64,000 nt of DNA from Streptomyces sp. NBC_01428 (GCF_036231965.1 NZ_CP109499.1:930001-994000); one strand, 5' to 3'; counted from the stretch's first letter, positions 34,559 through 43,109 are shown. The notes: generated by a model from the letters alone, not told the origin. Program-made: numbers and translations.

Positions 34559-34753
34559 CGCCCACGGTTGGGCCGAACCGCCTCAGCCCGTCGACCGGAC
34601 GCTTCAACCCCTCCACGCCGCCTCCACCCCTCCCGCGCCCGGCGGCAGACAGCGCGGCGGGTCGGCCCGGCTCGTGGCCGTGCCGCCCCGCGACGTGCGT
34701 GACGTGGTGGGATGCCTCCGGATCCGTGGCGGAGGCACCCAGCTCAGATGTGG

Positions 34754-35158
34754 TCAGCGCTGGTGGTGACCGTGGTGTCCGTGGTGGCCCCAGGAGGCTT
34801 CGTCGACGAAGCGGCCGTGATTGTTGCGCAGGATCACGGTGTCGGAGCGGTGGTCCCACACGTAGGTGCGGCGGCCCTGGTAGACGTCACGGCGCGAGTC
34901 GAGGCCGATGCCGGTGTGGACGCGGACGGTGGCGCGGCCGGCGAGGAGGTACTGGTCGAAAGTGTAGGTGCGGTCGTCCTCATCCGCCCGGGTCCAGCCG
35001 TCCAGGTTTACGCCGTGACGCGAGTAGTTGGTGATCTCCACCCACTCGCCGTTCAGCAAGCGATTGGAGCGGTTGCCCCAGCCCGGAGAGTCGTACTGAA
35101 CGCTGCTGATCTCCACCGTCTGACGGTGCGGACGGTGATCGGCAGCGGAGGCGGGCAC
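34754..35158 (-). CDS. lamin-tail-domain (LTD) protein, N-terminus uncertain
   Basis: A frame of 134 residues from GTG 35158. It carries VEISSVQYDSPGWGNRSNRLLNGEWVEITNYSRHGVNLDGWT, then YTFDQYLLAGRATVRVHTGIG and RTYVWDHRSDTVILRNNHG. This is an actinomycete lamin-tail domain, a small immunoglobulin-like fold found in secreted proteins. It ends in histidine/glycine repeats (GHHGHHGHH), which may bind metal. Related proteins start with a signal peptide; here none is seen in frame, so the N-terminus may be lost or the start may be elsewhere. Confidence 0.65.
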   Translation of the reverse strand: MPASAADHRPHRQTVEISSVQYDSPGWGNRSNRLLNGEWVEITNYSRHGVNLDGWTRADEDDRTYTFDQYLLAGRATVRVHTGIGLDSRRDVYQGRRTYVWDHRSDTVILRNNHGRFVDEASWGHHGHHGHHQR

Positions 35159-35457
35159 GGCTTCGCGCCTGGACCACGCCCGTTTGTGAGGCCCGGTACC
35201 ACTAGGCGCCTGTGCATGCAGTTCCCGCCAGGTCTCCGCACGGGCCTCTCGTCCGGACACCGCCCGCTGACCGGACCCCCTGTCCGGAGCTCTCAGCCCT
35301 CGCCCCACGACCACGCTCGACGGGACCGGTTCCGGCGGCGCTTCGGACGGCCGGTCCGCATTCGTCGGCCCGCGCGATGGGCGAGGGCCGCGACCAGGCC
35401 CCGGCCGCGGGCCCGTCGAAACGGCCGCCCGGACGGGAAGCGGACGCACACCCGGGA

Positions 35458-36111
35458 TCAGGCGCCCCCGGCGGGCGGTGCGCCCTTGTCCGGCGGGGCG
35501 GTCTGGTTGCCGGACGCGAGGGTGATGAACGTGTCGAGGACGGTTTCGAGGACGCGGGGATCGCGGTGGACCTGTGCGAGGAGCAGGCCGCCCTGGAGCG
35601 CGGCGAGCAGCGTGAGGGCGAGGTCGTCCGGGCTGGTTCCGTCCGCACGGTGCCCGGCGGCGGGCAGGTTGCGCAGACTGTCTCCCATGGCTGCGGACCA
35701 GCGGTCGAACCCGGCGGCGATCAAGGCGCGGGCCTCGGGATCCGCCTCGGAGAGCTGGCCACCGAGTGAACCGAGAGGGCAGCCGCCCCTGGCCCCGGTG
35801 TTCGTCGCGTGGGCCATCACCATCTCCCGCCAGGCCCGCAGGCCTTCGGCGCTGCCGAGGTCGGCCTGACGCTGGTTGGCCGCGAGGGTGTCGGCCTGGT
35901 GGTCGATGACCGCCTGGACGAGGTCGTCCTTGTCGGCGAAGTAGTGGTAAAGCTGCGAGCCGCTCACCTCCGCCGCGGCCCTCACCTCGTCGAGTGTCGT
36001 GTCCGCGACGCCGCGCTCGTGGATCAGCCTGGCGGCGCACTCCACGATCCGCGCCCTGGTGCGCGCCCCCTTGGCGGTCAGCTTCGGCCGTTCCCGCGTC
36101 TCCCTGCCCAT
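35458..36111 (-). CDS. TetR-family repressor
   Basis: A 217-residue TetR regulator. The HTH domain is ARTRARIVECAARLIHERGVADTTLDEVRAAAEVSGSQLYHYFADKDDLVQAVI (about 15-68). The ligand domain carries a single cysteine in GARGGCPLGSLGGQLSE, typical of the TetR branch paired with oxidoreductases and often thiol- or quinone-responsive. ATG 36111 has AGGGTGG before it. It is divergent from an NmrA-like gene, and two identical-arm palindromes lie between them, most likely its operators. Confidence 0.9.
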   Translation of the reverse strand: MGRETRERPKLTAKGARTRARIVECAARLIHERGVADTTLDEVRAAAEVSGSQLYHYFADKDDLVQAVIDHQADTLAANQRQADLGSAEGLRAWREMVMAHATNTGARGGCPLGSLGGQLSEADPEARALIAAGFDRWSAAMGDSLRNLPAAGHRADGTSPDDLALTLLAALQGGLLLAQVHRDPRVLETVLDTFITLASGNQTAPPDKGAPPAGGA

Positions 36112-36131
36112 GAGCGCCACCCTAACCCTTC

Positions 36132-36147
36132 TGGGTTTGACAACCCA
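36132..36147. promoter_or_regulatory. operator palindrome 1, TGGGTT-N4-AACCCA
   Basis: A perfect inverted repeat with 6-bp arms and a 4-base centre (TGAC), between the divergent TetR and NmrA-like genes. A TTGACA element (36137-36142) overlaps it, so binding should block a promoter reading toward the NmrA-like gene. Confidence 0.75.
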
Positions 36148-36164
36148 CTTCCACACCAGAAGAC

Positions 36165-36180
36165 TGGGTTACAGAACCCA
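36165..36180. promoter_or_regulatory. operator palindrome 2, TGGGTT-N4-AACCCA
   Basis: A second perfect copy with the same arms and centre ACAG. Centres of the two sites are 33 bp apart, three helical turns, so two TetR dimers would sit on the same face of the DNA. It ends 32 bases before the NmrA-like ATG. Confidence 0.75.
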
Positions 36181-36212
36181 TTTTCACGATCCGGAAGACC
36201 GAAGGACTCCTC

Positions 36213-37055
36213 ATGATCCTCGTCACCACAGCGGGAAAGGTCGGCTCCGAAGCCGTGCGCCTGCTTGCCGAACGCGGCCTGCCGGTACGGGTACTGGTCC
36301 GGAACCCCGCGAAGGCGAAGCCGTTGGCCGAGGCGGGCGTCCAGGTCGTCGTCGGCGACCTGGACGCGTCGGCAAGCATCGACACGGCGATGACGGGCGT
36401 AACGGCGGTGGTGCTGGTCAGCCCGGCCGTGCCCGCGCAGGAACTGAATGTCGTCGCCAGTGCCGCGCGGGCCGGAGTCGGACACATCGTCAAGGCCACC
36501 AGCAAGGCCTCCCTCGATTCCCCGATCGCCCGGCGTCGCGGGCAGAGCGAGATCGAGGCAGGCCTCGCCGCCAGCGGGGTGCCCCACAGCCTGCTGCGGT
36601 CGAACGCCTACATGCAGAACGTCCTGGCCTCGGCACCCGAGATCGCCCGCACCGACGGCTTCGGCTCCCCTGCCGGCAAGGGCCGTACCGGGATGGTCGA
36701 CGCCCGGGACGTCGCGGCGGTGGCCGCCGAGATCGCCGCCGCACCGGACGCGCACGCCGGCAAGACCTACTGGCTCACCGGCCCGCAGCTGGTCTCCAAC
36801 TATGACGTGGCCACCGTGCTCTCCAGGCTGCTGAACCGCACCATCACCTACCGCGAACTCACCTTCGAGCAGGCCAAGGACGCGATGATCCGTGCCGGGC
36901 TCCCCGAACAGATCGCGCACATGAACGCACAGGCACTCAGCCTGACCGCCGACGGCGACGCCGAATGGGTCACCGAAGACGTACCGAACCTGCTCGGCCG
37001 CCCGGCACGCTCCTTCGAACAGTTCGCCGCCGACCACACGGCCACGTTCACCTGA
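36213..37055 (+). CDS. NmrA-like NAD(P)-binding oxidoreductase
   Basis: A 280-residue atypical SDR. It opens MILVTTAGKVGSEAVRLLAERGLPVRVLVRNPAKA: a Rossmann site with TTAGKVG in place of GxxGxxG, and an arginine after the second strand that favours NADP. Then follow VVVGDLDA and a region SLLRSNAYMQNVL typical of NmrA/QOR2 proteins, which lack the classic SDR Tyr-Lys pair. Such proteins act as quinone or azo reductases or as redox sensors. It is likely repressed by the divergent TetR protein. A hairpin begins at its stop codon. Confidence 0.88.
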   Translation: MILVTTAGKVGSEAVRLLAERGLPVRVLVRNPAKAKPLAEAGVQVVVGDLDASASIDTAMTGVTAVVLVSPAVPAQELNVVASAARAGVGHIVKATSKASLDSPIARRRGQSEIEAGLAASGVPHSLLRSNAYMQNVLASAPEIARTDGFGSPAGKGRTGMVDARDVAAVAAEIAAAPDAHAGKTYWLTGPQLVSNYDVATVLSRLLNRTITYRELTFEQAKDAMIRAGLPEQIAHMNAQALSLTADGDAEWVTEDVPNLLGRPARSFEQFAADHTATFT

Positions 37056-37083
37056 GCAGCACTCGCACAGGGTGTGCTGCTCA
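37053..37083 (+). terminator. 10-bp stem-loop at the end of the NmrA-like gene
   Basis: TGAGCAGCAC (37053-37062, overlapping the stop codon) and GTGCTGCTCA (37074-37083) are exact complements with an 11-base loop. No T-run follows, as is usual in Streptomyces. Confidence 0.65.
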
Positions 37084-37225
37084 TCGTCGAGGGTCCTACT
37101 GTTCCGGCGACCGGGCCGAGCACTCTCCGGCCGGGCATCGTGAAGGTCCAGGTGGTGTCGTCGGTCAGGACCGCTTCCGGCCCGAACTCGTCCAGGGCGT
37201 GGGCGTACTTCGCCACCGAGGCTGA
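37084..37225 (-). pseudogene. SnoaL-like (NTF2-fold) fragment
   Basis: A minus-strand frame reads AKYAHALDEFGPEAVLTDDTTWTFTMPGRRVLGPVAG. This resembles the first helix and strand of SnoaL-like polyketide-cyclase or isomerase-fold proteins (ADDxxWxxPGxxxxG). It then runs into the terminator and the opposite gene, so only the N-terminal third remains. Confidence 0.45.
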
Positions 37226-37235
37226 AGTTCGGCGA

Positions 37236-37380
37236 TCACGGGACCACCGTCAGCTTGCTCTTGCCTTGGATGTGACCCTGCGCGGCTCGTGCGTGTGCGC
37301 CGGTCGCCTCGGACAGCGGGTAGGTGCTGTCCACTCCGACCTGGAGCGTGCCCTCGGCGAACAGGCGCCCGGCATGTGCC
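37236..37380 (-). pseudogene. C-terminal stub of a zinc/quinone oxidoreductase
   Basis: The frame ends at 37236 and reads GRLFAEGTLQVGVDSTYPLSEATGAHARAAQGHIQGKSKLTVV. This is the closing part of MDR-type quinone oxidoreductases (LxVxVxxTYPLxEAxxAHxxxxxGHxxGKxVLTV). The rest of the enzyme is absent; a transposase fragment lies directly upstream on the same strand. Confidence 0.7.
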
Positions 37381-37397
37381 GTCCTACCGGCGCCGAT

Positions 37398-37573
37398 GAC
37401 GCTTGTAGACCGTCTCCCACGGCCCGAACCGCTCCGGCAGATCCCGCCCCTGCACTCCCCCGCACGGACCCGATGCAGCACCCCGTTGATCACCATGTGG
37501 GGATCACTCCACCGACCCCCACGCACGCCGTCGCGAGGCAAGAACGACTCCAGACGATCCCACTCCGCGTTCG
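37398..37573 (-). pseudogene. N-terminal fragment of an IS5-type transposase
   Basis: On the minus strand WDRLESFLPRDGVRGGRWSDPHMVINGVLHRVRAG is followed, after a one-base frame change, by DLPERFGPWETVYKRH. This is the N-terminal domain of IS5-type transposases (RGGRWxDHRxVINxxxxxxRTGxxWRDLPExFGPWxTVYxRF). The gene breaks into the dehydrogenase stub, so this insertion probably caused that truncation. Confidence 0.75.
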
Positions 37574-37928
37574 GTACATCTCCGCGTCCCGTGCAAGCAG
37601 CCTGCCCCCACAGTCTCCCCGTGCTGGTCGGGCGCGGTGTTGTGGACTGATTTCCGTAGTAGAGCGAGCCTGCGGCCTATGAGACGCCGGGCCCGCCTTG
37701 ACTCCCGCTGAGGCCGTTGGCCCGGTGCGTCCCCGAAAGGCAGGTCCGAAGCCCGGATTTTCACGCTTCCGGGTTCTGCCGTGGGGTGCTCGGCCGTGAC
37801 GGAATGGGGGGTCACGTCACGCAGGGCATGCGGCCGGCGGCCGCCGCCATGTGCAGGCTCAACTGGCGCGCAGGCGGCTCCCCCGGCACTTTCCGAACCA
37901 AGAATGGACTTAACCGGTTCATGCTCTG
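37574..37928. other. about 350-bp stretch without a supported gene
   Basis: No frame has a family pattern or ribosome site. It separates the remnant cluster from the STAS gene and may hold more degraded insertion-sequence DNA. Confidence 0.35.
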
Positions 37929-38285
37929 TCAGACGTTCAGCGCCTGAGCGAGGGTGGGGTAGCACGGGATGACCGTGGGCAGATCGACGATCTGGACGAC
38001 CTCCTGAATCGTCGGGTTCATCGCGGCGATGCGCAGCCAGCCGCCCGCCGCCATGGTGTCTCGATGAGCAGCGAACAGGACGTGGATGCCGCTGGAGTCC
38101 AGGAACGTAACGGCGCCCAGATCCAGAATGAAGCGGGATCCGCCGTCATCGACTCGCAGGGCCTCGCGCAGTAGGGCCGCCGTGTCGTCGTCGATCTCGC
38201 CCCTGCAGGCCACAACCCGGACGCCCGCTTGCGGCATGGTCCGGTTGATCGACAAGAGCGCGCGTTGCGTGATGTCGTCCTTCAC
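37929..38285 (-). CDS. second STAS-domain anti-sigma factor antagonist
   Basis: A 118-residue STAS domain. It has GVRVVACRGEIDDDTAALLREALR, then SRFILDLGAVTFLDSSGIHVLFAAH with the phosphorylatable serine in FLDSSG (about 63), and GWLRIAAMNPTIQEVVQIVDL. It is distinct from the STAS protein at 32085. It lies downstream of the HATPase gene on the same strand, with a 278-base gap; the two may be partners. It would act in a partner-switch, releasing a sigma factor when unphosphorylated. Confidence 0.9.
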   Translation of the reverse strand: MKDDITQRALLSINRTMPQAGVRVVACRGEIDDDTAALLREALRVDDGGSRFILDLGAVTFLDSSGIHVLFAAHRDTMAAGGWLRIAAMNPTIQEVVQIVDLPTVIPCYPTLAQALNV

Positions 38286-38563
38286 AAATTTTCAGCGATC
38301 CTCTCCGGGTGAGAGCTGGGCGTGCATCGTGGCGTCGCGCGCCGATCAGAGGGTCTGTCCGCTGTTCTGGGGCGCCGGTTCTCGTTGCGGCGGGGACGGC
38401 GGAGCACGGATGAAGGACCACAGCGTTGCGCAGCCGGACGGTCCCGATCGCGGCATGGAGACAACAGATTCGAAAATATTGTCTTTCGGCAACTATCCTC
38501 TACGGAGGCTTTCCATGGCAACCCGCCTCTCCGCAGGGCTCACCGTCCGTGTGCCGAGGTGGC

Positions 38564-39040
38564 TTACAAGGCCTGATGGCCTGCCGCGCCCCCGTCCGGG
38601 TCGTCGGCAAGGACGACCGTGGCGGAGACCCTCTTGCCTGCGGGTTCGCGCTGAACGCAGAAGGCCTGACTCACCGCCATCACCAGCTCAAGTCCGTGCT
38701 GACCGATCCGCTCCGGATCCGCCGCCGGCACCCACGGCAGCACACTGCTACCGTCCGACACGCTGATCTCCACGGCTCCGCCCGCGACTTGAAGCGTCAG
38801 TTCGCAGGGACCGGGGGCGTATTTGCGGGCATTGGTCACCAGCTCGCTGACCACCAGCTGGACCATGCCCATCGCACGCCCCGACACCGGCAGACCGTGT
38901 ACCGCCTGAAGCGACTCAAGGAAGACCCGGGCCATCTGGCGGGCTTCAGCTATCCCGGAACCACCCTCGAAGGTGGCCGATACCGCTACCGGAACATCCC
39001 GCATGGGCTTACGGCCCTCCGCTTGGGCAGCCTGATCCAC
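38564..39040 (-). CDS. RsbW-like ATP-binding anti-sigma/regulatory kinase
   Basis: A 158-residue single HATPase_c domain. It shows the N-box QLVVSELVTNARKYAPGPCELTL (about 63-85), a degenerate D-box (SVSDGSS instead of DxGxG) and GQHGLELVMAVSQAF. This is the short histidine-kinase-like fold of Streptomyces RsbW-family anti-sigma kinases. The start may be ATG 39040 or ATG 39004 (MRDVPVA). It is transcribed toward the STAS gene at 37929. Confidence 0.88.
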   Translation of the reverse strand: MDQAAQAEGRKPMRDVPVAVSATFEGGSGIAEARQMARVFLESLQAVHGLPVSGRAMGMVQLVVSELVTNARKYAPGPCELTLQVAGGAVEISVSDGSSVLPWVPAADPERIGQHGLELVMAVSQAFCVQREPAGKRVSATVVLADDPDGGAAGHQAL

Positions 39041-39358
39041 AACTTGGCCTCACTTCCGAAGCGCAGGACCGTACCCGCTCCGGGTTCCCCAAGGGTCTCA
39101 GGTCAAGCCAGCCAAGGCCTGCACACATCGAACAACCAGTACGTATCGACGCCTAAGCGGCGGGTATGGGTTTGCACGCTGCGCTTCGCCCACGGCACGG
39201 TACGAGCGTGAGGGAGCCATGTTCCACCGGACGGCGTTCCCCTCCCCACGCCCGAAGACACCTCGCCTGTCACCGTGATCGAACCCAGGAAGGGACTTGG
39301 TGTGGAGATCTTCCGGGGCGCCAGCAAGTAGGCCCGGCAAGCAGCCCTGCCTCCGCGT
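39041..39358. other. about 320-bp stretch; possible tiny permease remnant
   Basis: A plus-strand frame ending TAG at about 39336 reads SPVTVIEPRKGLGVEIFRGASK. This recalls the N-terminus of polysaccharide-exporting ABC-2 permeases (PVTVIEPRxGW). It has no start codon of quality. I do not annotate it as a gene. Confidence 0.3.
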
Positions 39359-39694
39359 TCAGACACTGGCTCCTGGATCGTGTCCCGGTGCGGGCAACTC
39401 TGCTGCGCGGTGGACGGGGCTGTCTGAGATGCGGAGCGCGCGTGTCTGGGTGCAGATGTCCAGCAGTTGCCGGACAGAGACGAGCGCGTCTACCGGATGA
39501 CGGAGGCTGCCGTCCAGACAGAGGGTGTAGGGGGTGCGCCGCCCGGCGCGCTCGCGGCGGAGGTAGCCGGCCTGTTCGAGGTCGTTGACGGTCTTCTGAG
39601 CGGTCCGCTCGGTGATGTCACAAGTCGCGGCGATGTCCCGAAGGCGGCTGCCAGGATCGCTGGCGAAGGCTGTGCCCAGCCTGAGGATTCTCAT
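39359..39694 (-). CDS. winged-helix DNA-binding protein
   Basis: A 111-residue protein with a wHTH: ILRLGTAFASDPGSRLRDIAATCDITERTAQKTVNDLEQAGYLRRERAGRRTPYTLCLD (about 3-61). The recognition helix is ITERTAQKTVNDLEQ. The tail DGSLRHPVDALVSVRQLLDIC fits a known small family of actinomycete helix-turn-helix proteins. ATG 39694 lacks a good ribosome site, and the homology could begin slightly earlier, so the N-terminus may be cut. Target unknown. Confidence 0.7.
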   Translation of the reverse strand: MRILRLGTAFASDPGSRLRDIAATCDITERTAQKTVNDLEQAGYLRRERAGRRTPYTLCLDGSLRHPVDALVSVRQLLDICTQTRALRISDSPVHRAAELPAPGHDPGASV

Positions 39695-39762
39695 TTTCGG
39701 GGCGCATCGGATGCGTGTGGACAGAGGAACTGGTGGACCGGGTACGGGGTGCCCGCTGCAGC

Positions 39763-40110
39763 TCACACCCTCGGCGTAGGCGGGAGGTCGAGGACCTCGT
39801 GGCGGAGCATGGGGTGTTCGGTCACGGCTTGCTGCAGGCCGGCCAGTCCGTCGGTCAGCACGGCGCGCTGGGGGCCGGGCATGCCGGCGAGCGCCCGGAG
39901 GAGAAGCTGATCGCGCCTCTGGCGAACCCGGGTCAGATGTTGGCGACCGCTGGAGGTCACGCAGAGCATGACCTCGCGGCGGCTGTCGGGGCTGGGCCGG
40001 CGTTGGACAAAGCCGAGCGCCACATGACGGTCGACGAGGCGGGAAACCGAAGGCGGCGATGCACCGAGCAGGTGGGTGAGCGTCCGCATCCGCATCCCGT
40101 CCTGGCAATC
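39763..40110 (-). pseudogene. MarR-family regulator, N-terminus lost
   Basis: From DGMRMRTLTHLLGASPPSVSRLVDRHVALGFVQRR to the C-terminal helices, this is a close relative of the intact MarR protein at 28225-28758; the two share SPPSVSRLVDR, DSRREVML and GLAGLQQA. The first 55 or so residues are replaced by sequence derived from a transposase fragment on the other strand. It still has an ATG-initiated frame (to 40152), so a truncated protein is possible but would lack the first dimerisation helix. Confidence 0.75.
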
Positions 40111-40149
40111 AAGGCGACCTCCAGAAGCGCGCCGTTGATCGCAACAAAG

Positions 40150-40240
40150 CAACGTCTTCGAACGCCGCTACAACCGCCTCAAGGGCTTCCACGTCATCGC
40201 CACCAGATACGACAAGGCCGCCACCTCCTACCAAGCAACG
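40150..40240 (+). pseudogene. C-terminal fragment of an IS5-type transposase
   Basis: The plus strand reads NVFERRYNRLKGFHVIATRYDKAATSYQAT, the classic C-terminal catalytic-glutamate region of IS5-type transposases (NVVERxFNRLKxxRxxATRYDKxAxxYxA). It directly abuts the truncated MarR gene and is the likely agent of that truncation. Confidence 0.8.
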
Positions 40241-40495
40241 GGCAGCCGCGCGACGTTCAAGATCTGGGCAGGATCCGTTAGAAGAAGGGCCCCCAGTTCC
40301 GGGTTCCATGTGTTCGAATCTACCTGGGACGGCCGCTGCTCACTGAGCGCGCCGTGCTTTTTCACCGCGCTGAGTGCCGCATCGGGGTATCGCAGACAAC
40401 AGCCTGGCCGAGGCCACCCTCCAGAACAACCTGTGAGCCCAAGTGATGGTTCAGCACCGTCGAGCTGTGTGTAGAACTTCTTCGAAGGATCATGA

Positions 40496-42214
40496 GTGAC
40501 AGCCAGTGACGCGACTCGAGCCCAGGTCCTCGATGACGCTCCACCAACCGCAGAATCGGAACCCTGGCAAGAACGTCTTCGCCGATTTGGGTACGAGGCG
40601 TGCTCCGGGGCTGACGTCCGGGAGCGTTTGGTGCCGTCATTCCCCAAGTCCTCCGTGCTGCTGGCAAAGTTCACACACTCAGGAACATCGCGGGAGTGGA
40701 TCGTCGCGTGGGGCTGGCTGGGGCCCGTTCTCGTCGCCGCCTTGGCCGGGGCCATCCGCTTCTGGCATCTCGGCCAGCCGCAGGCAGTCATCTTCGACGA
40801 GACCTACTACGCCAAGGACGCGTGGTCTCTACTGCACCTTGGATACGAAGGTTCGTGGCCGGAGCGAAAAGTTGCCGACCTGCACATACTTGCTCATCCT
40901 CAGGTGATCTCACTGTCCGACACCGGTTCCTTCGTTGCGCACCCGCCGACGGGTAAGTGGGTCATCGCCCTCGGGGAGTGGATGTTTGGCCTCAATCCTT
41001 TTGGATGGCGCTTCATGACGGCGACCGTGGGAACCCTGTCGGTGCTCATGCTGAGCCGAATAGGACGTCGCATGTTCCGCTCGACGCTGCTCGGCTGCCT
41101 CGCCGGCGTTCTGATGGCAGTGGACGGTCTGCACGTCGTCATGAGCCGCTCGGCACTCCTAGACCTTCTCCTCATGTTCTTTGTCCTCGCCGCGTTCGGC
41201 TGCTTGTTGATCGACCGGGATCAGGCGCGAGCCCGGCTTGGCGCGGCTCTACCAGAAGACGCGGACGGACACGCCCGGCCTGATGCCTCCGTCGGCGACA
41301 ACGCCAGCACAGGGCTGCGCCCTTGGCGGATTGCGGCGGGACTCTGTCTTGGACTTGCAGCGTCCACGAAGTGGAACGGCCTCTACGTTCTACTCTTCTT
41401 TGTCATCTTGGCCTTCTTTTGGGACGTCGCCGCCCGCCGCGTCGCAGGAGCGAGCCATCCCTACAGAGCAGGGCTACGCAAAGACTTCAGCTGGTCCGCT
41501 CTCTCACTCATTCCAGTTGCCGGCATGACCTATCTGGCGACATGGACAGGGTGGTTCCTGTCCGACAACGGCTACGGACGCCACTGGGCCGACAGCCGTG
41601 GCGGCACCTGGTCCTGGATTCCAGCTCCACTGCGCAGTCTGTGGCACTACGAATACGGGGTCTACCAGTTCAACGTGGGACTACACACGCCCCACCGGTA
41701 CCAGTCCAACCCCTGGAGCTGGCTGGTCCTGGGCCGACCCGTTCTGTTCCACTACGAGTCGCCCAAGCTCGGCAACGAAGGCTGCACCGTCACGGCGCGC
41801 TGCGTAGAGACAGTCCTGGCACTCGGGACGCCGATGCTGTGGTGGTCGGCTTGCTGCGCTCTGGTCTACCTTCTCTTCCGGTGGGCTCTGCGACGCGACT
41901 GGCGGGCGGGTGCCATCCTCGCTGCCGTCGCTGCTGGCTATCTGCCGTGGTTCCTGTACCAGGACCGCACGATCTTCCAGTTCTATGCGGTCGTCTTCGT
42001 GCCCTATCTCTGCTTGGCCGTCACAATGATGCTCGGAGCGGTAATGGGGCCGCCAAATGCATCGAAAAGACGCCGCGTTGTGGGTGCCGTGGTGGCGGGA
42101 GTGCTAGTTCTCCTCATCGCCTGGAACTTCATTTACTTCTTCCCGATATATACGGCCCAAGTGATTCCGTACAGCAGCTGGCAGTCCAGAATGTGGCTCA
42201 CCACTTGGATTTAG
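40496..42214 (+). CDS. pmt: protein O-mannosyltransferase (GT39, PMT family)
   Basis: A 572-residue membrane enzyme that transfers mannose from polyprenyl-phosphate mannose to secreted proteins. After a 70-residue cytoplasmic lead comes the first helix (WGWLGPVLVAALAGAIRFWHLG) and the catalytic first loop with FDETYYAKDAWSL, where the Asp-Glu pair of the family is seen. HPPTGKWVI follows, and there are about ten more helices. Late marks are TWTGWFLSDNGYGRHWA and FYAVVFVPYL. GTG 40496 has GAAGGATC upstream. It uses the same class of prenyl carrier as the cis-prenyltransferase at 46260, although the genes are not linked. Confidence 0.92.
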   Translation: MTASDATRAQVLDDAPPTAESEPWQERLRRFGYEACSGADVRERLVPSFPKSSVLLAKFTHSGTSREWIVAWGWLGPVLVAALAGAIRFWHLGQPQAVIFDETYYAKDAWSLLHLGYEGSWPERKVADLHILAHPQVISLSDTGSFVAHPPTGKWVIALGEWMFGLNPFGWRFMTATVGTLSVLMLSRIGRRMFRSTLLGCLAGVLMAVDGLHVVMSRSALLDLLLMFFVLAAFGCLLIDRDQARARLGAALPEDADGHARPDASVGDNASTGLRPWRIAAGLCLGLAASTKWNGLYVLLFFVILAFFWDVAARRVAGASHPYRAGLRKDFSWSALSLIPVAGMTYLATWTGWFLSDNGYGRHWADSRGGTWSWIPAPLRSLWHYEYGVYQFNVGLHTPHRYQSNPWSWLVLGRPVLFHYESPKLGNEGCTVTARCVETVLALGTPMLWWSACCALVYLLFRWALRRDWRAGAILAAVAAGYLPWFLYQDRTIFQFYAVVFVPYLCLAVTMMLGAVMGPPNASKRRRVVGAVVAGVLVLLIAWNFIYFFPIYTAQVIPYSSWQSRMWLTTWI

Positions 42215-42225
42215 AAGCCGTTGCT

Positions 42226-42474
42226 CTATCGATCTTGGTGAGCGTGAGTTCGAGGTCGTCGACTCGGTCGGGTGATCTCGTGGCAGGCTGTGCTGAAGTC
42301 GATGTCTCCGCTCTCCGCGGCACTTGGGCTGCGCAGCCGGGTCAGGAACTGGGCGTATGAGGCATTCCCGGCCGGGCTGCCGAGCAGGGTCCGCAGACGT
42401 ACGGCGAACATCCCCCGATCGTATGCCCGAAGGGGTCGGCCCTGCAGATCGGCTGTCGTCCCGACCGTTTCCAT
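42226..42474 (-). CDS. uncharacterised small protein, possibly frameshifted
   Basis: An 82-residue frame, METVGTTADLQGRPLRAYDRGMFAVRLRTLLGSPAGNASYAQFL and on. Near the end the natural continuation seems to lie in another frame: ACHEITR would be followed by VDDLELTLTKIDRATA, a helix-like ending, while the actual frame gives arginine-rich sequence. A one-base shift near 42265 is therefore suspected. No family is recognised. Confidence 0.35.
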   Translation of the reverse strand: METVGTTADLQGRPLRAYDRGMFAVRLRTLLGSPAGNASYAQFLTRLRSPSAAESGDIDFSTACHEITRPSRRPRTHAHQDR

Positions 42475-42717
42475 CGCACTCTTCGGGCTCGGCTGGGAAG
42501 GGCACTGAAGCGGACAGCCTCCTCTGGCCGCCGCTCTCGTTGTTCATAGCGTGCATCCTTCCCGTCGACCAGCAGGAAGAGGACTGACCATGATTCCGGC
42601 ACTGCACCGGACGAGAGGTGGCGCAGCGCTGCCCGGCCGCCGTGGCATCTGGCCCATTGACGGCCAGGAACCGCCGTGTTCGGGCATCGCGGACGCCGAG
42701 CGTGGGACTGAGTCGCG

Positions 42718-43029
42718 GTGACCGGAGCCCGGCCCAGCCCCGCCTTCGGCCCGGCCTACGAACTGCTACTGGAGCTGGAGGAACAGCTCGGCACCCTGCG
42801 CCACGGCGCCGAAGGAGTCGACCCACACGCGACCGCGGCCCTGCACGCCGTCCGCTTCGCCGCCGCCATCCTCCAGCCAGCCATCCCCGCCACCGAACCG
42901 CCTCCCTTCCCCCATAGCACCGAACGGCTGCTCCAGCTCATGGCCAACTGGCGGGAAGCCGCCCTGGAACTGGGCGAGTTCGCCCCCGCCCCCACCCTGC
43001 AGCTCCTGCCCGGCGGGAAGGACACCTGA
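42718..43029 (+). CDS. conserved hypothetical protein
   Basis: A 103-residue protein from GTG 42718. It is mostly helical: PAYELLLELEEQLGTLRHGAE, ATAALHAVRFAAAILQPAIP, then TERLLQLMANWREAALELGEF, and a short LQLLPGGKDT tail. No domain is recognised and no partner gene is evident. Codon third positions are strongly GC-rich, supporting real coding. Confidence 0.55.
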   Translation: MTGARPSPAFGPAYELLLELEEQLGTLRHGAEGVDPHATAALHAVRFAAAILQPAIPATEPPPFPHSTERLLQLMANWREAALELGEFAPAPTLQLLPGGKDT

Positions 43030-43109
43030 GACACCGCGAGGATGACGGAAGCGAACCCCGGGAGCAAGCCGTCGAGGGGACGGGGTGATCCTGGGTGGTC
43101 TCCGGCGTT

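Noticed and set aside
39240..39338. possible ABC-2 polysaccharide permease N-terminus (SPVTVIEPRKG)
   Set aside because: Only about 15 residues fit, without a start codon or following membrane helices.
40290..40350. tRNA-like stretch with TTCGAAT near 40313
   Set aside because: A TTCGAAT loop is present, but the expected T-stem does not pair and no acceptor stem or anticodon arm can be drawn. At best it is a remnant of an attachment site.
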